Assembly (NCBI GenBank): GCA_029287755.1
Contig: JARFQM010000005.1
Coordinates: forward strand, 1 to 18,531
Source: Desulfofustis sp.
GTDB taxonomy: Bacteria; Desulfobacterota; Desulfobulbia; Desulfobulbales; Desulfocapsaceae
Direction: 5' to 3'
DNA length: 18,531 nt
Part shown: piece by piece, positions 6,542-18,331 of the stretch
Layout: each line of letters opens with the position of its first letter
Position numbering within the stretch: the first letter of the stretch is position 1
Program-made: the position numbers and the translations under genes
The notes under the pieces: generated by a model
What the model saw: only the letters and a program-made list of their open reading frames with translations
Told to the model about the DNA's origin: nothing
The model's database searches: none

Positions 6542-7441
6542 ATGCCTGTAATGAGATCAGTTTTTTATGTGCCGAGCAACAACGACAAAATGGTCGCCAA
6601 AGCACCCACCATCGCCGCCGATGTCCTGACCCTGGATCTTGAGGATTCCGTACCCCCGGCGGAAAAGGCCAAGGGCCGTGAGATGATCCAGAAGTATCTG
6701 AAGAGTGAGCGGGCCAAGCAGCATGCACCGTATCTTTACGTGCGCATCAACACCTGGGAAACCGAGATGACCAACGATGACCTGGAGGCCATTGTGCATC
6801 CGGGGCTGGATGGCGTCTGCCTGGCTAAATGCGGTGAAGCTGCAAATGTGCAGCGACTCGACTGGAAACTCGAGGAACTCGAGCAGCGCCGGGGTATGGA
6901 AGTGGGCAGCGTGGCCATTCAGTTGCTCATTGAAACCGCCAAGGGCTGCATCAACGCCTATCCCGCGGCCACCGCCAGTCCGCGTGTCAACTCGCTGATT
7001 TTCGGTGCGGTCGACTATACCAAGGACATGCGCGTGGAATTGACCTCTGAAGGTGTGGAGCAGATGTATGCCCGCTATCATACCGCCGTGGCCGCCCGGG
7101 CTGCCGGTTGCGTGGCCATCGACTGTCCGTTCGTGGCGTTCAAGGACACTGAGGCCTTTGACAAATCCACCAAGGAAGGCCGTCAGATGGGTTACGAGGG
7201 ACGTATGCTGATCCATCCCAGCCAGATCGAACCTTCCCATGTGATCTATACTCCGTCTGCGGAAAGCGTGGAGTGGGCCGAAGGCGTCAAGAAGGTGTTC
7301 GAGGAGGAAGGCATCGCCAAAGGTACGGCAGCGGTTACCTACCTTGGCAAGATGGTTGATACGCCGGTCTATGAGAATGCGCTGCAGATCCTGCGCACCA
7401 TGGAAGAGATCAAAGCGGCGGAGGCCAAGGCGGCAAAATAG
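6542..7441 (+). CDS. mcl: HpcH/HpaI (CitE-like) lyase, probable malyl-CoA lyase
   Basis: CitE-type TIM-barrel C-C lyase, 299 aa, typical length. Visible family features are LDLEDSV (31-37), R68 in YVRIN, the metal ligands E131 in IETAKG and D158 in GAVDY, and the late motif MLIHPSQI (222-229). In the malyl-CoA branch the enzyme interconverts malyl-CoA with acetyl-CoA and glyoxylate. A strong AGGAGGAA site lies before ATG 6542. It directly follows the two-subunit CoA ligase and precedes the glycolate oxidase genes. That combination argues for malyl-CoA rather than citryl-CoA or citramalyl-CoA, although these related substrates and a malyl-CoA thioesterase activity cannot be excluded from sequence. 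In a glycolate catabolic route it would run in the condensing direction. Confidence 0.82.
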   Translation: MPVMRSVFYVPSNNDKMVAKAPTIAADVLTLDLEDSVPPAEKAKGREMIQKYLKSERAKQHAPYLYVRINTWETEMTNDDLEAIVHPGLDGVCLAKCGEAANVQRLDWKLEELEQRRGMEVGSVAIQLLIETAKGCINAYPAATASPRVNSLIFGAVDYTKDMRVELTSEGVEQMYARYHTAVAARAAGCVAIDCPFVAFKDTEAFDKSTKEGRQMGYEGRMLIHPSQIEPSHVIYTPSAESVEWAEGVKKVFEEEGIAKGTAAVTYLGKMVDTPVYENALQILRTMEEIKAAEAKAAK

Positions 7442-7462
7442 CTGCCCCTGGCCCTAAAGATG

Positions 7463-7488
7463 GGGAGCGGCCGCAGACGGCCGCTCCC
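7463..7488. other. Perfect GC-rich hairpin between lyase and thiamine-binding genes
   Basis: GGGAGCGGCCG and CGGCCGCTCCC form an uninterrupted 11-bp stem around a CAGA loop, 21 bases after the lyase stop. No T-run follows, so it is not a standard intrinsic terminator. It may act as an RNA-processing or stability element, or as a partial terminator that lowers expression of the downstream part of the operon. Confidence 0.6.
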
Positions 7489-7510
7489 TGCATGTTGACG
7501 AGGACTAATC

Positions 7511-7801
7511 ATGCTGCTTGCACAATTGTCAGTCTATCCCATCGGGACCGGCGTGAGCCTGGGAAAATACGTCAAAAAAGGCGTCAGAATTATTGAAGAA
7601 TCAGGCTATACTTATCAGGTCGGGGGAATGTCCACCTCCGTCGAGGTGCCGGATTTGCAGCAGTTGTTTGATTTGATTGAAAAAATTCGTCAGGCCCAGA
7701 TTGATGAAGGGGCTGAACGGATTATCATCGAAGTTAAAGTCGATGATCGCAGGGACAAGGATGCAACGTTACAAAAAAAGATTGACTCGGTAACATCCTA
7801 G
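7511..7801 (+). CDS. MTH1187-family thiamine-binding protein
   Basis: A 96-aa protein of the MTH1187/YkoF-like family (Pfam Thiamine_BP, UPF0045). It matches through the N-terminal AQLSVYPIGTG segment, the Y33-x-Y-QVGGMSTSVE stretch and the conserved IRQAQIDEGAERI helix region. Family members form small ferredoxin-fold oligomers, and some bind thiamine. GAGGA lies eight bases before ATG 7511. It is encoded within the operon, while a thiamine-diphosphate enzyme (PFOR) is encoded 5 kb downstream, so a role in thiamine handling for that enzyme is an attractive but unproven idea. Confidence 0.8.
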   Translation: MLLAQLSVYPIGTGVSLGKYVKKGVRIIEESGYTYQVGGMSTSVEVPDLQQLFDLIEKIRQAQIDEGAERIIIEVKVDDRRDKDATLQKKIDSVTS

Positions 7802-7854
7802 GCCGAATTCGGAATCTCAGTGCCACGATTAGGCAGCACCATACAAGGATGAGA

Positions 7855-8550
7855 ATGCAGGCTGATGCGATCAGGGGCGGGCGACTCTTTGATGAGTGGC
7901 CGGAGCGCTACGACCAATGGTTCGAAACACCCATCGGCCAGCTTGTCCGAGAATATGAAACGGAACTGCTGCACGAGTTGCTTGACCCACGCCCCGGTGA
8001 TTTTCTTCTCGATGTCGGCTGCGGTACAGGCATATTCACCGGTTCGATTTTATCTTCCGGCGCCGAAGTCGTCGGGCTCGACATCTCGATTCCCATGGTT
8101 GCCAGGGCACAAAGCCGTTACCACCGGGAGCGGTTTATGCCCCTGGCTGGCGACATGTTAGCACTGCCCTTTGCCAGCGGGTCGTTTGACAAGGTATACT
8201 CGATGACGGCGCTGGAATTCGTCGGCAACGCGCAGACGGCAATCGCTGAACTGGAGCGGGTGACAAGAGCCGGGGGGGTGATCTTCATGGCCACTCTGAA
8301 CAGGCTCAGTCCCTGGGCCGAGAGACGCCTGAAGGCCGCTGACGAGGGGCACGAGCTTTTCCAGTCCATGGTATTCAGATCGCCCGCCGAGATCAGGAGG
8401 CTGATTCCCCCTGGGGCGGCGCTGAAGACGGCCATACATTTCCAGAAAAACGAAGATCCTGTCCGGGCCCGGCTGATAGAGGCGCGTTCTCAGGCAGAGA
8501 ACTCTGAGACCGGTGCGTTCCTGGCCGTTTCCTGGACGAAAAGTCATTAA
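7855..8550 (+). CDS. Class I SAM-dependent methyltransferase
   Basis: A 231-aa soluble Rossmann-fold methyltransferase of the UbiE/BioC-like group. Motif I is LLDVGCGTGIF (51-61), the acidic end of strand 2 is in GLDIS (D76), and motif IV lies near GDMLALPFASGSFD. ATG 7855 follows AAGGA by five bases; ATG 7849 is in the same frame but overlaps the ribosome site. It lies between the thiamine-binding gene and the GlcDE fusion with gaps of about 50 bases. No substrate can be deduced, and there is no obvious methylation step in glycolate oxidation. Its role in this operon is unknown. Confidence 0.85.
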   Translation: MQADAIRGGRLFDEWPERYDQWFETPIGQLVREYETELLHELLDPRPGDFLLDVGCGTGIFTGSILSSGAEVVGLDISIPMVARAQSRYHRERFMPLAGDMLALPFASGSFDKVYSMTALEFVGNAQTAIAELERVTRAGGVIFMATLNRLSPWAERRLKAADEGHELFQSMVFRSPAEIRRLIPPGAALKTAIHFQKNEDPVRARLIEARSQAENSETGAFLAVSWTKSH

Positions 8551-8599
8551 TGAACGATACATCAAAGTACCCACACCCATAGGTCCGAGGAGGAACGAA

Positions 8600-11182
8600 A
8601 TGATTACCGAAAGCTTCGTGAAGAAGATGGAGGAAATTGTCGGCAAGGAATATGTGCGATCATCCGCTGCCGATCTGGAACTGTATTCCTACGATGCGTC
8701 CCTGGTAGGCGGCAAGCCGGGGTTGGTAGTTTTTCCCGGATCTACGGAAGAGGTTTCAAAGGTTATGAGAGCGGCCCACCAGGAGGGGATTCCCAATGTC
8801 GGTCGAGGCTTCGCCACTAACCTCTCCGGCGGCACCATCATCAGATTCGAAGGACTGGTAATCGTTCTCTCCCGTTTCAATCAGATTCTTGAAATTCATC
8901 CGGAGAGCAAATATGCCGTGGTGCAGACCGGGGTTACCAATCTCGAGCTGCAGGAAGCGGTCGCCCCCCTGGGCATGTTTTACGCCCCTGATCCGGCCAG
9001 CCAAAAGGTGGCGACGCTCGGCGGAAATATCGGTGAGAATTCGGGCGGGCCCCGCTGCCTCAAGTACGGGGTCACCTCCAACCATATCCTGGGGATGAAA
9101 ACGGTGTTAGCCGACGGCGAGATTGTTGACATAGCCGGTCCCGCACTGGACCCCCCGGGGTACGACGTGCGCGGTCTGCTGGTGGGCAGCGAGGGCTGTC
9201 TGGGGGTGGCCACTGAAATCACCGTCCGGATCACCCCCAAGACCGAGTCGGTTATCACCATGCTGGCCATCTACGACGATGTCTCCAATGCGGCCACCTC
9301 GGTGGCCGAAATCATGCGGGCCGGCATCGTTCCGTTGACCCTCGAGATGATGGACAACACCATCATTCAGGCGGTGGAGAAGGGCGGACCGTGCGGTTAC
9401 CCGATCGACGCGGCGGCGGTGCTGATCATCGAGGTCGAAGGTATCAGCACCGGTCTGAAGGAACAGGCCGAGCAGGTGGATAAGATCTGTATGGAAACCG
9501 GCTGCCGCGAAGTGCGAACAGCCAAGAATCAAGACGAGCGGGAGCTGCTTTGGAAAGGTCGTAAAGGCGCCTTCGGGGCGATCTGCAACCTGTCGCCCAA
9601 TTACCTGGTTAACGACGGCTGCGTGCTGCGCAGCGATCTGCCGGAAGTGCTCAAGCGAGTCAAAGAGGTTTCCGATCAGTACGGTTGTCCGGTGGGTAAT
9701 GTGTTCCACGCCGGCGACGGCAATCTTCACCCCCTGCTCATGTTCGATTCAAGAAACGAAAAAGAGTTGGAACAGGTGCATAAGGCTGGTTGGGACATCA
9801 TGAAGATCTGTGCCGAATTCGGCGGTACGATTTCCGGTGAGCACGGAATCGGCGAAGAGAAGCGCGAGGCCATGAAAATGGTTTTTTCCGGGCATGATCT
9901 CAATACCCAGCAGAGCGTGAAAAGCGCCTTTGATCCCAAGAATCTGCTCAACCCGACCAAGATCATTCCGCTGCCTCCTGAAGGCTCCGACAAACTTCCC
10001 GACAGCCCGCCGACAGTGCTCAAGCGTTTGGGCGGTGCCCAGGCCGAAGGCGTCGTCGAGGCCATGCAGGCGGTGAGGGCTGCGGTGGCCGAAAATAAAT
10101 CGATCAGGATCGCAGGCAAAGGCACGTTCAATGGCCTGGGTAATCGGCTCACCAAGGAGAGCGTGGTGATCGACAGTCTGAAAATGACAGATTTCATCGA
10201 ATACGATCAGGATAATCAGTTCATTACCGTCGGCTCCGGCGTTACCCTCTCTGCTCTGCAGGACAAACTCGGTCAACAAAATCAGTGGCTGCCCATAAGG
10301 CCTCCTTTCGGGACCACGGAAACCACAATCGGAGCGCTTGTTGCCACCGCCGAAGTGGGACCTGAACGGCTGGCCTATGGAGCTCCCCGGGATATGCTTC
10401 TCGGTCTGCAATACATCGACAGCAGCGGCAGCATGGTCTCCGCCGGGGGCAAGGTGGTCAAGAATGTGGCGGGTTACGACATGACCAGGTTGCTGACCGG
10501 ATCGATGGGTACCCTGGGATTCATTACCGAGGCAACCTGGAGAATAAGTACTCGGCCCGAAACCAGCAAAAAGCTCACTGCCACCGGCACTATGGATAGC
10601 TGCTTCGAGGCGGCAATGAAGATCGTCAACTCCAACCTGCTGGCCGCTCTGGTGACCATTGTTCCGGAAGCCGGCCAGGCAACTCTGCAGGTGGGCTTCG
10701 AAGGGTTGGAACTGGTGGTTGACTCTCAGCTGGAACGCTGCACCGAGGTGATGGGCGGCAGCGGCCTGAATGTGGTCGGGGCGGAACCTTACCCGCTGGT
10801 TGAAGGTTTCCTGGCACCACCGTTCGGTTCGATATGGGAGGCTCCGTTTGTGCTGCAGGCCGATGTCGTTATTAAACATGGGGCCGAGTTTGCCGCCCAG
10901 CTGTCCCAGGCTGCCGCGCCCACCGGGATGGTGCTCGATGTTGCCGGGGGCAGAATTTATGCCGGTTTTGACGCACTTACCGGCGGCCAGTGGTCAGCCA
11001 TAGACGGCCTGACAATTAAATACAAAGGACACTGCAAGCTGCTCAAAGCCCCCGATGAATTTGCCAAGGAACATGATCTGTTCGGGGCTTCACGGCCGGA
11101 TTGGCGGCTCAGTCATCTGATTAAGAACGCCCTCGACCCCGATAATGTATTTGCGCCTGGTGCGCTGCCGGGACGGGTATGA
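8600..11182 (+). CDS. glcD: Glycolate oxidase GlcD-GlcE fusion (FAD-linked)
   Basis: A single 860-aa chain joining two subunits that are usually separate. Residues 1 to about 460 are GlcD-like: an FAD_binding_4 domain with GRGFATNLSGG (68-78), GGNIGENSGGPRCLKYG (from about 141) and LLVGSEGCLG, then an FAD-oxidase C domain with FHAGDGNLHP (369-378) and GEHGIGEEK (413-421). After a Pro/Ser linker near 465-475, residues from about 477 are GlcE-like with a second FAD-binding half: GKGTFNGLG (from about 506) and NVAGYDMTRLLTGSMGTLGF (about 622-641). It oxidises glycolate to glyoxylate and passes electrons to the GlcF Fe-S subunit encoded next. ATG 8600 is preceded by GAGGAGGAAC; the frame runs 29 codons further upstream, over the end of the methyltransferase gene, without support. 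D-lactate or another 2-hydroxyacid is an alternative substrate, but the malyl-CoA genes favour glycolate. Confidence 0.9.
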   Translation: MITESFVKKMEEIVGKEYVRSSAADLELYSYDASLVGGKPGLVVFPGSTEEVSKVMRAAHQEGIPNVGRGFATNLSGGTIIRFEGLVIVLSRFNQILEIHPESKYAVVQTGVTNLELQEAVAPLGMFYAPDPASQKVATLGGNIGENSGGPRCLKYGVTSNHILGMKTVLADGEIVDIAGPALDPPGYDVRGLLVGSEGCLGVATEITVRITPKTESVITMLAIYDDVSNAATSVAEIMRAGIVPLTLEMMDNTIIQAVEKGGPCGYPIDAAAVLIIEVEGISTGLKEQAEQVDKICMETGCREVRTAKNQDERELLWKGRKGAFGAICNLSPNYLVNDGCVLRSDLPEVLKRVKEVSDQYGCPVGNVFHAGDGNLHPLLMFDSRNEKELEQVHKAGWDIMKICAEFGGTISGEHGIGEEKREAMKMVFSGHDLNTQQSVKSAFDPKNLLNPTKIIPLPPEGSDKLPDSPPTVLKRLGGAQAEGVVEAMQAVRAAVAENKSIRIAGKGTFNGLGNRLTKESVVIDSLKMTDFIEYDQDNQFITVGSGVTLSALQDKLGQQNQWLPIRPPFGTTETTIGALVATAEVGPERLAYGAPRDMLLGLQYIDSSGSMVSAGGKVVKNVAGYDMTRLLTGSMGTLGFITEATWRISTRPETSKKLTATGTMDSCFEAAMKIVNSNLLAALVTIVPEAGQATLQVGFEGLELVVDSQLERCTEVMGGSGLNVVGAEPYPLVEGFLAPPFGSIWEAPFVLQADVVIKHGAEFAAQLSQAAAPTGMVLDVAGGRIYAGFDALTGGQWSAIDGLTIKYKGHCKLLKAPDEFAKEHDLFGASRPDWRLSHLIKNALDPDNVFAPGALPGRV

Positions 11183-11239
11183 TAGTGGATGAGGATACGT
11201 TCCCAATATTTTCTTGAAATTTACACTGAGGATTAAACT

Positions 11240-12577
11240 ATGACTGTGTCATCCAATTATGATGCCATTGCACAATGTAACAAATGCGGGTTTTGCCATG
11301 TCGCCTGTCCGATTTTCAGGGCCACCGGACATGAGTCAGGGGTAGCACGGGGGCGTTTGGCCCTGCTCCGCGGAATCATCGAAGAGCGCGTCGAGTGGAA
11401 CGAGGAAATGGAAGACCCGCTGTTCACCTGCCTCGGCTGCGGCGCCTGTACTACCAACTGTTTCGGCTCGGTACCGACGGCTGACCTGGTGCTCAATGCC
11501 CGGGCTGAATATTTTGAAAAAGTAGGCAAGAAACCGGCCCACCGGCTCCTTTTCGAGCACCTGCTGCCCTATCCCAAAAGACTGCACCTGGCGGCCAGGG
11601 CAGCGGCTCTCGGGAAAAACAGCGGCGCCTCCAGACTGGCAAACGCCCTGGGCCTGCTGCGCATTTTCGGCCGTGACCTGCCCAAGGCAGAAGGTATTGT
11701 CGACAAGTTGCCGATGGTTTCATTTCGGGGAACTATCAAGCCGGAAACCTATGAGGGGCAGGGCAGCGATCTGAAGATAGGTTATTTCGTAGGCTGTGGT
11801 GTCGATGTGATTCAGGTGGAAGCCGGCAAAGCTACCTTCGAGTCGCTTAAAAAAATCGGTAAATCGGTGACGGTGCTCAATAACTGCTGCTGCGGCCTGC
11901 CGCCCTGGAGCTATGGGGATATTGACAATACCGTGGTGCTGGCCGAGAAAAACCTGAAAATCTTCGCCGAAGCCGATGTCGATGTGATTGTCACCGACTG
12001 CTCCAGCTGCGCCTCTTTTCTCAAGGAATACAAGAAGGTGTTCAGCGACGATCCCCAGAAGCTCGAGTTGATCGAGCAGACCAGATCGAAAATCAGAGAC
12101 GTGGTTGAATTTCTCTATGCCTCACAGTTCGGTGGGGATGGAGATAAGCAGCAGGAGGTGATGGACAGCTATCATGATTCCCATGCCGGCACCGAGGCGG
12201 TACAGCAGGTGGTGCCCAAAGACGGCAAAGCGGTGGTCACCTATCATGATCCCTGTCATGCGGTGCGGGGGCAGGGCATCAAATCGGAGAGCCGGGAGAT
12301 CCTCAAGAGCCTGGCCAATGTGGAATTTCGGGAAATGGCCGAAGCCGACTGGTGCTGCGGCGGCGCCGGGTCATATGCCCTGACTCACTACGATTTGTCC
12401 CAGAAAGTGCTCGATCGCAAGATAGGCAACCTGAAAAAAACAGAGGCTGATATTCTGGTCACCAGCTGTCCCGCGTGCATGATTCAGCTCGCCTGGGGAA
12501 TACGAAAACACGGCCTGAAGACCCGTGTGTTCCATATCTCCGAAATGACCGCTTACAAGGAGAAAGTCGGCGCCTGA
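11240..12577 (+). CDS. glcF: Glycolate oxidase iron-sulfur subunit GlcF
   Basis: A 445-aa electron-transfer subunit. The N-terminus has two [4Fe-4S] motifs, C13-x2-C16-x2-C19-x3-C23 and C64-x2-C67-x2-C70-x3-C74. Two CCG (cysteine-rich, HdrB-like) domains follow: CCCGLPPW (216-223) with CSSC (254-257), and HDPCH (336-340) with WCCGGAG (371-377) and CPAC (410-413). CCG domains in HdrD/GlcF-type proteins bind Fe-S clusters and hand electrons to quinone or other carriers. There is a charged linker with no clear match at about 297-330. GAGGA precedes ATG 11240, 57 bases after the GlcDE fusion stop. It completes the glycolate oxidase and appears to be the last gene of the upstream operon. Confidence 0.9.
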   Translation: MTVSSNYDAIAQCNKCGFCHVACPIFRATGHESGVARGRLALLRGIIEERVEWNEEMEDPLFTCLGCGACTTNCFGSVPTADLVLNARAEYFEKVGKKPAHRLLFEHLLPYPKRLHLAARAAALGKNSGASRLANALGLLRIFGRDLPKAEGIVDKLPMVSFRGTIKPETYEGQGSDLKIGYFVGCGVDVIQVEAGKATFESLKKIGKSVTVLNNCCCGLPPWSYGDIDNTVVLAEKNLKIFAEADVDVIVTDCSSCASFLKEYKKVFSDDPQKLELIEQTRSKIRDVVEFLYASQFGGDGDKQQEVMDSYHDSHAGTEAVQQVVPKDGKAVVTYHDPCHAVRGQGIKSESREILKSLANVEFREMAEADWCCGGAGSYALTHYDLSQKVLDRKIGNLKKTEADILVTSCPACMIQLAWGIRKHGLKTRVFHISEMTAYKEKVGA

Positions 12578-16616
<4,039 letters not shown>

Positions 16617-16629
16617 GCAGGTCAAACCG

Positions 16630-16662
16630 GCCGGGGTGTAAGGAGTATCCTCTCACCCCGGC
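16630..16662. other. Hairpin between PFOR and regulator genes, enclosing a ribosome-site-like sequence
   Basis: GCCGGGGTG (16630-16638) pairs perfectly with CACCCCGGC (16654-16662), and the 15-base loop holds AAGGAG and a small AGGA/TCCT stem. No T-run follows, so it is not a standard terminator. The ATG of the regulator gene lies three bases after the stem and has no ribosome site of its own at normal distance. The hairpin may therefore influence its translation or present the AAGGAG. Confidence 0.55.
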
Positions 16663-16665
16663 ACC

Positions 16666-17409
16666 ATGCAGAAGACTATGGAAGACAACGTATTTCGAGC
16701 CATTGAGCAGAGGAAGGTCTCGGCCCAGATTGTCGATCAGGTCAAGAGCCTGATTGCCAACGGCAGACTCAAGCCGGGTGACGCCCTGCCCCCTGAGCGC
16801 GAGCTCATGAAGGTGTTCAATGTCAGCCGCCCGACCTTGAGGGAGGCACTCAATACTCTGTCCACCATGGGTTTCGTGCAGATGGCCCAGCGCCGTCGCA
16901 CCCGGGTAAAATCCCTGGTTCCCAGCAACATTACTGAGCCGCTGCATCATCTTCTCAAAGACGATATCAAGGTTTCACTGGAGTTAATCGAGGCGCGTAC
17001 CATTATCGAGACAGGAAACGTGCGACTGGCGGCAAAGCGAGCCACTGAGGCCGATATTGAGCGGTTGGAGAAATGTCTCGAGCAGATGGGGCAGAAGCTC
17101 AAAGACAACACCTCTTTTACCGAGGAGGATGCGGCCTTTCACCTGGCAATCGCCGAGGCGACGCACAACAAGATCCAGACGCACCTGATGTTTTCCATCT
17201 ACGATCTTCTCAGGGAGAAGGTCGGTCTCTGCTATTACGATGATGAAACCGAGTACATGTATCAACAGCACCGCGACATCGTCGAGGCAATCAAGGCGGG
17301 GGACGAAGTGCTGTCCCAGAGCAGGATGGAAACTCATCTGAGCTATGTGGAATCGTTGCTCAACCGGCTGATTGCCGGAGAAACAGCCAGCTCCCAAAGC
17401 TCACCCTAA
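16666..17409 (+). CDS. FadR-subfamily GntR transcriptional regulator
   Basis: A 247-aa DNA-binding regulator. The N-terminal winged helix-turn-helix spans about 17-83 and includes the GntR signature GRLKPGDALPPERELMKVF followed by SRPTLREAL. The C-terminal FCD effector domain spans about 106-235 with the likely metal-site residues D155, H159, H202 and H224, as in members that sense organic acids. It is 49 bases downstream of nifJ and probably cotranscribed with it. Relatives (LldR, GlcC, PdhR) respond to lactate, glycolate or pyruvate and bind TNGTNNNACNA palindromes; two such palindromes lie upstream of the CoA-ligase operon. It is therefore the best candidate to control this pathway, with glycolate, glyoxylate or pyruvate as a possible effector (inference). 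The start may be ATG 16666 or ATG 16678; neither has a strong ribosome site. Confidence 0.9.
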   Translation: MQKTMEDNVFRAIEQRKVSAQIVDQVKSLIANGRLKPGDALPPERELMKVFNVSRPTLREALNTLSTMGFVQMAQRRRTRVKSLVPSNITEPLHHLLKDDIKVSLELIEARTIIETGNVRLAAKRATEADIERLEKCLEQMGQKLKDNTSFTEEDAAFHLAIAEATHNKIQTHLMFSIYDLLREKVGLCYYDDETEYMYQQHRDIVEAIKAGDEVLSQSRMETHLSYVESLLNRLIAGETASSQSSP

Positions 17410-17566
17410 GCTTGCAGAGATATCTGAGCCTTTGGCAAAACGATCTTTTCGCCCACACTCTGCGTAATGCTCAAAATTTTATCCTCGGAATATCAATCAT
17501 ATGGCTGTGGTAAAATTTCTTGCATGCCTTGATTTTGAACGAAAATCTTAGTTTGCAAAAAACTCA

Positions 17567-18331
17567 TCAGTTAGAAATTATCGTTTCCTCCTTGACGGCG
17601 GATCCCTCCGCCAGCGACTCGTCCGAGGCGTCCGAAAGGCCCGTACCATTTTCTTTCACCTCTGTTTCCTGCACCACCGTTTCATCGCTGAAGTGCGGTT
17701 CGCCGATGTAATTCCAGTGCCAGGCCTCCCAGGGCATGCGGAAGCGGTTGTTCCTGGAATAGGTTTCCTCGAAACCGAACCGCTGACCATTTTCCTGCAG
17801 CCACCGGTACTGCTCAGTTTCCGCGAACTCCCAATTGCTCGGGTAAAAATCCATCGCCGTACCCAGCATATGCTGTGAGTAACCGGGAGGCGCCACATAG
17901 CGGATGATGTCATCGAAGTTTCTACCCTGCTTGAGCATACGAACGAATATGCGGGTCTGGTAGTGGATAGACCGATAGGCGGATTCGACTTTCAGATCGA
18001 TTCCGTCGAGGTGAGCCTGGTCGAGCATCCTCACCAGGGCAGGATAAGCTTCCGCCAGGATGTATATCTCACTTTCCTGATAGGTGTATTGTTTTGGAAT
18101 CGGCAGGAGTTCATCAAGATTCCGGTAGAGAGGAAACTGCCGGTTGCCGGCCCAGGGTTCCGGGACCTGGTAGCGCTCGTTGTCGATAATCACCGTTTCG
18201 ACCACGTTGTCATACTTGATTGGCAGGGCCGCCGGAGAAATGGAAGGCGGCTCTTCGAACTGGCCGGAGGCGATAACGGTGTGAGCGGCAGCTATGATAG
18301 CCGAGAGGAGGAGAAAAACGATATACTGCAT
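17567..18331 (-). CDS. Exported VanY-type D,D-carboxypeptidase (peptidase M15B)
   Basis: A 254-aa predicted periplasmic or lipid-free secreted peptidase that would trim the terminal D-Ala of peptidoglycan stem peptides. Residues 1 to about 23 are a hydrophobic signal peptide. The M15 core has SAYRS (117-121), the zinc motif S152-x-H154-x2-G157-x-A159-x-D161, and E202-x2-H205 within WEAWHW, giving zinc ligands H154, D161, H205 and catalytic E202. A tail of about 40 residues after the core is rich in Glu, Ser and Thr and looks disordered. No clear ribosome site precedes the start. It is convergent with the regulator gene, 157 bases apart, and has no evident link to the glycolate pathway. Confidence 0.9.
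   Translation of the reverse strand: MQYIVFLLLSAIIAAAHTVIASGQFEEPPSISPAALPIKYDNVVETVIIDNERYQVPEPWAGNRQFPLYRNLDELLPIPKQYTYQESEIYILAEAYPALVRMLDQAHLDGIDLKVESAYRSIHYQTRIFVRMLKQGRNFDDIIRYVAPPGYSQHMLGTAMDFYPSNWEFAETEQYRWLQENGQRFGFEETYSRNNRFRMPWEAWHWNYIGEPHFSDETVVQETEVKENGTGLSDASDESLAEGSAVKEETIISN

Noticed and set aside
4055..7441. Citryl-CoA synthetase/citryl-CoA lyase or ATP-citrate lyase (reductive TCA cycle)
   Set aside because: The lyase is CitE/HpcH-type, not the citrate-synthase-like citryl-CoA lyase, and glycolate oxidase neighbours favour malyl-CoA.
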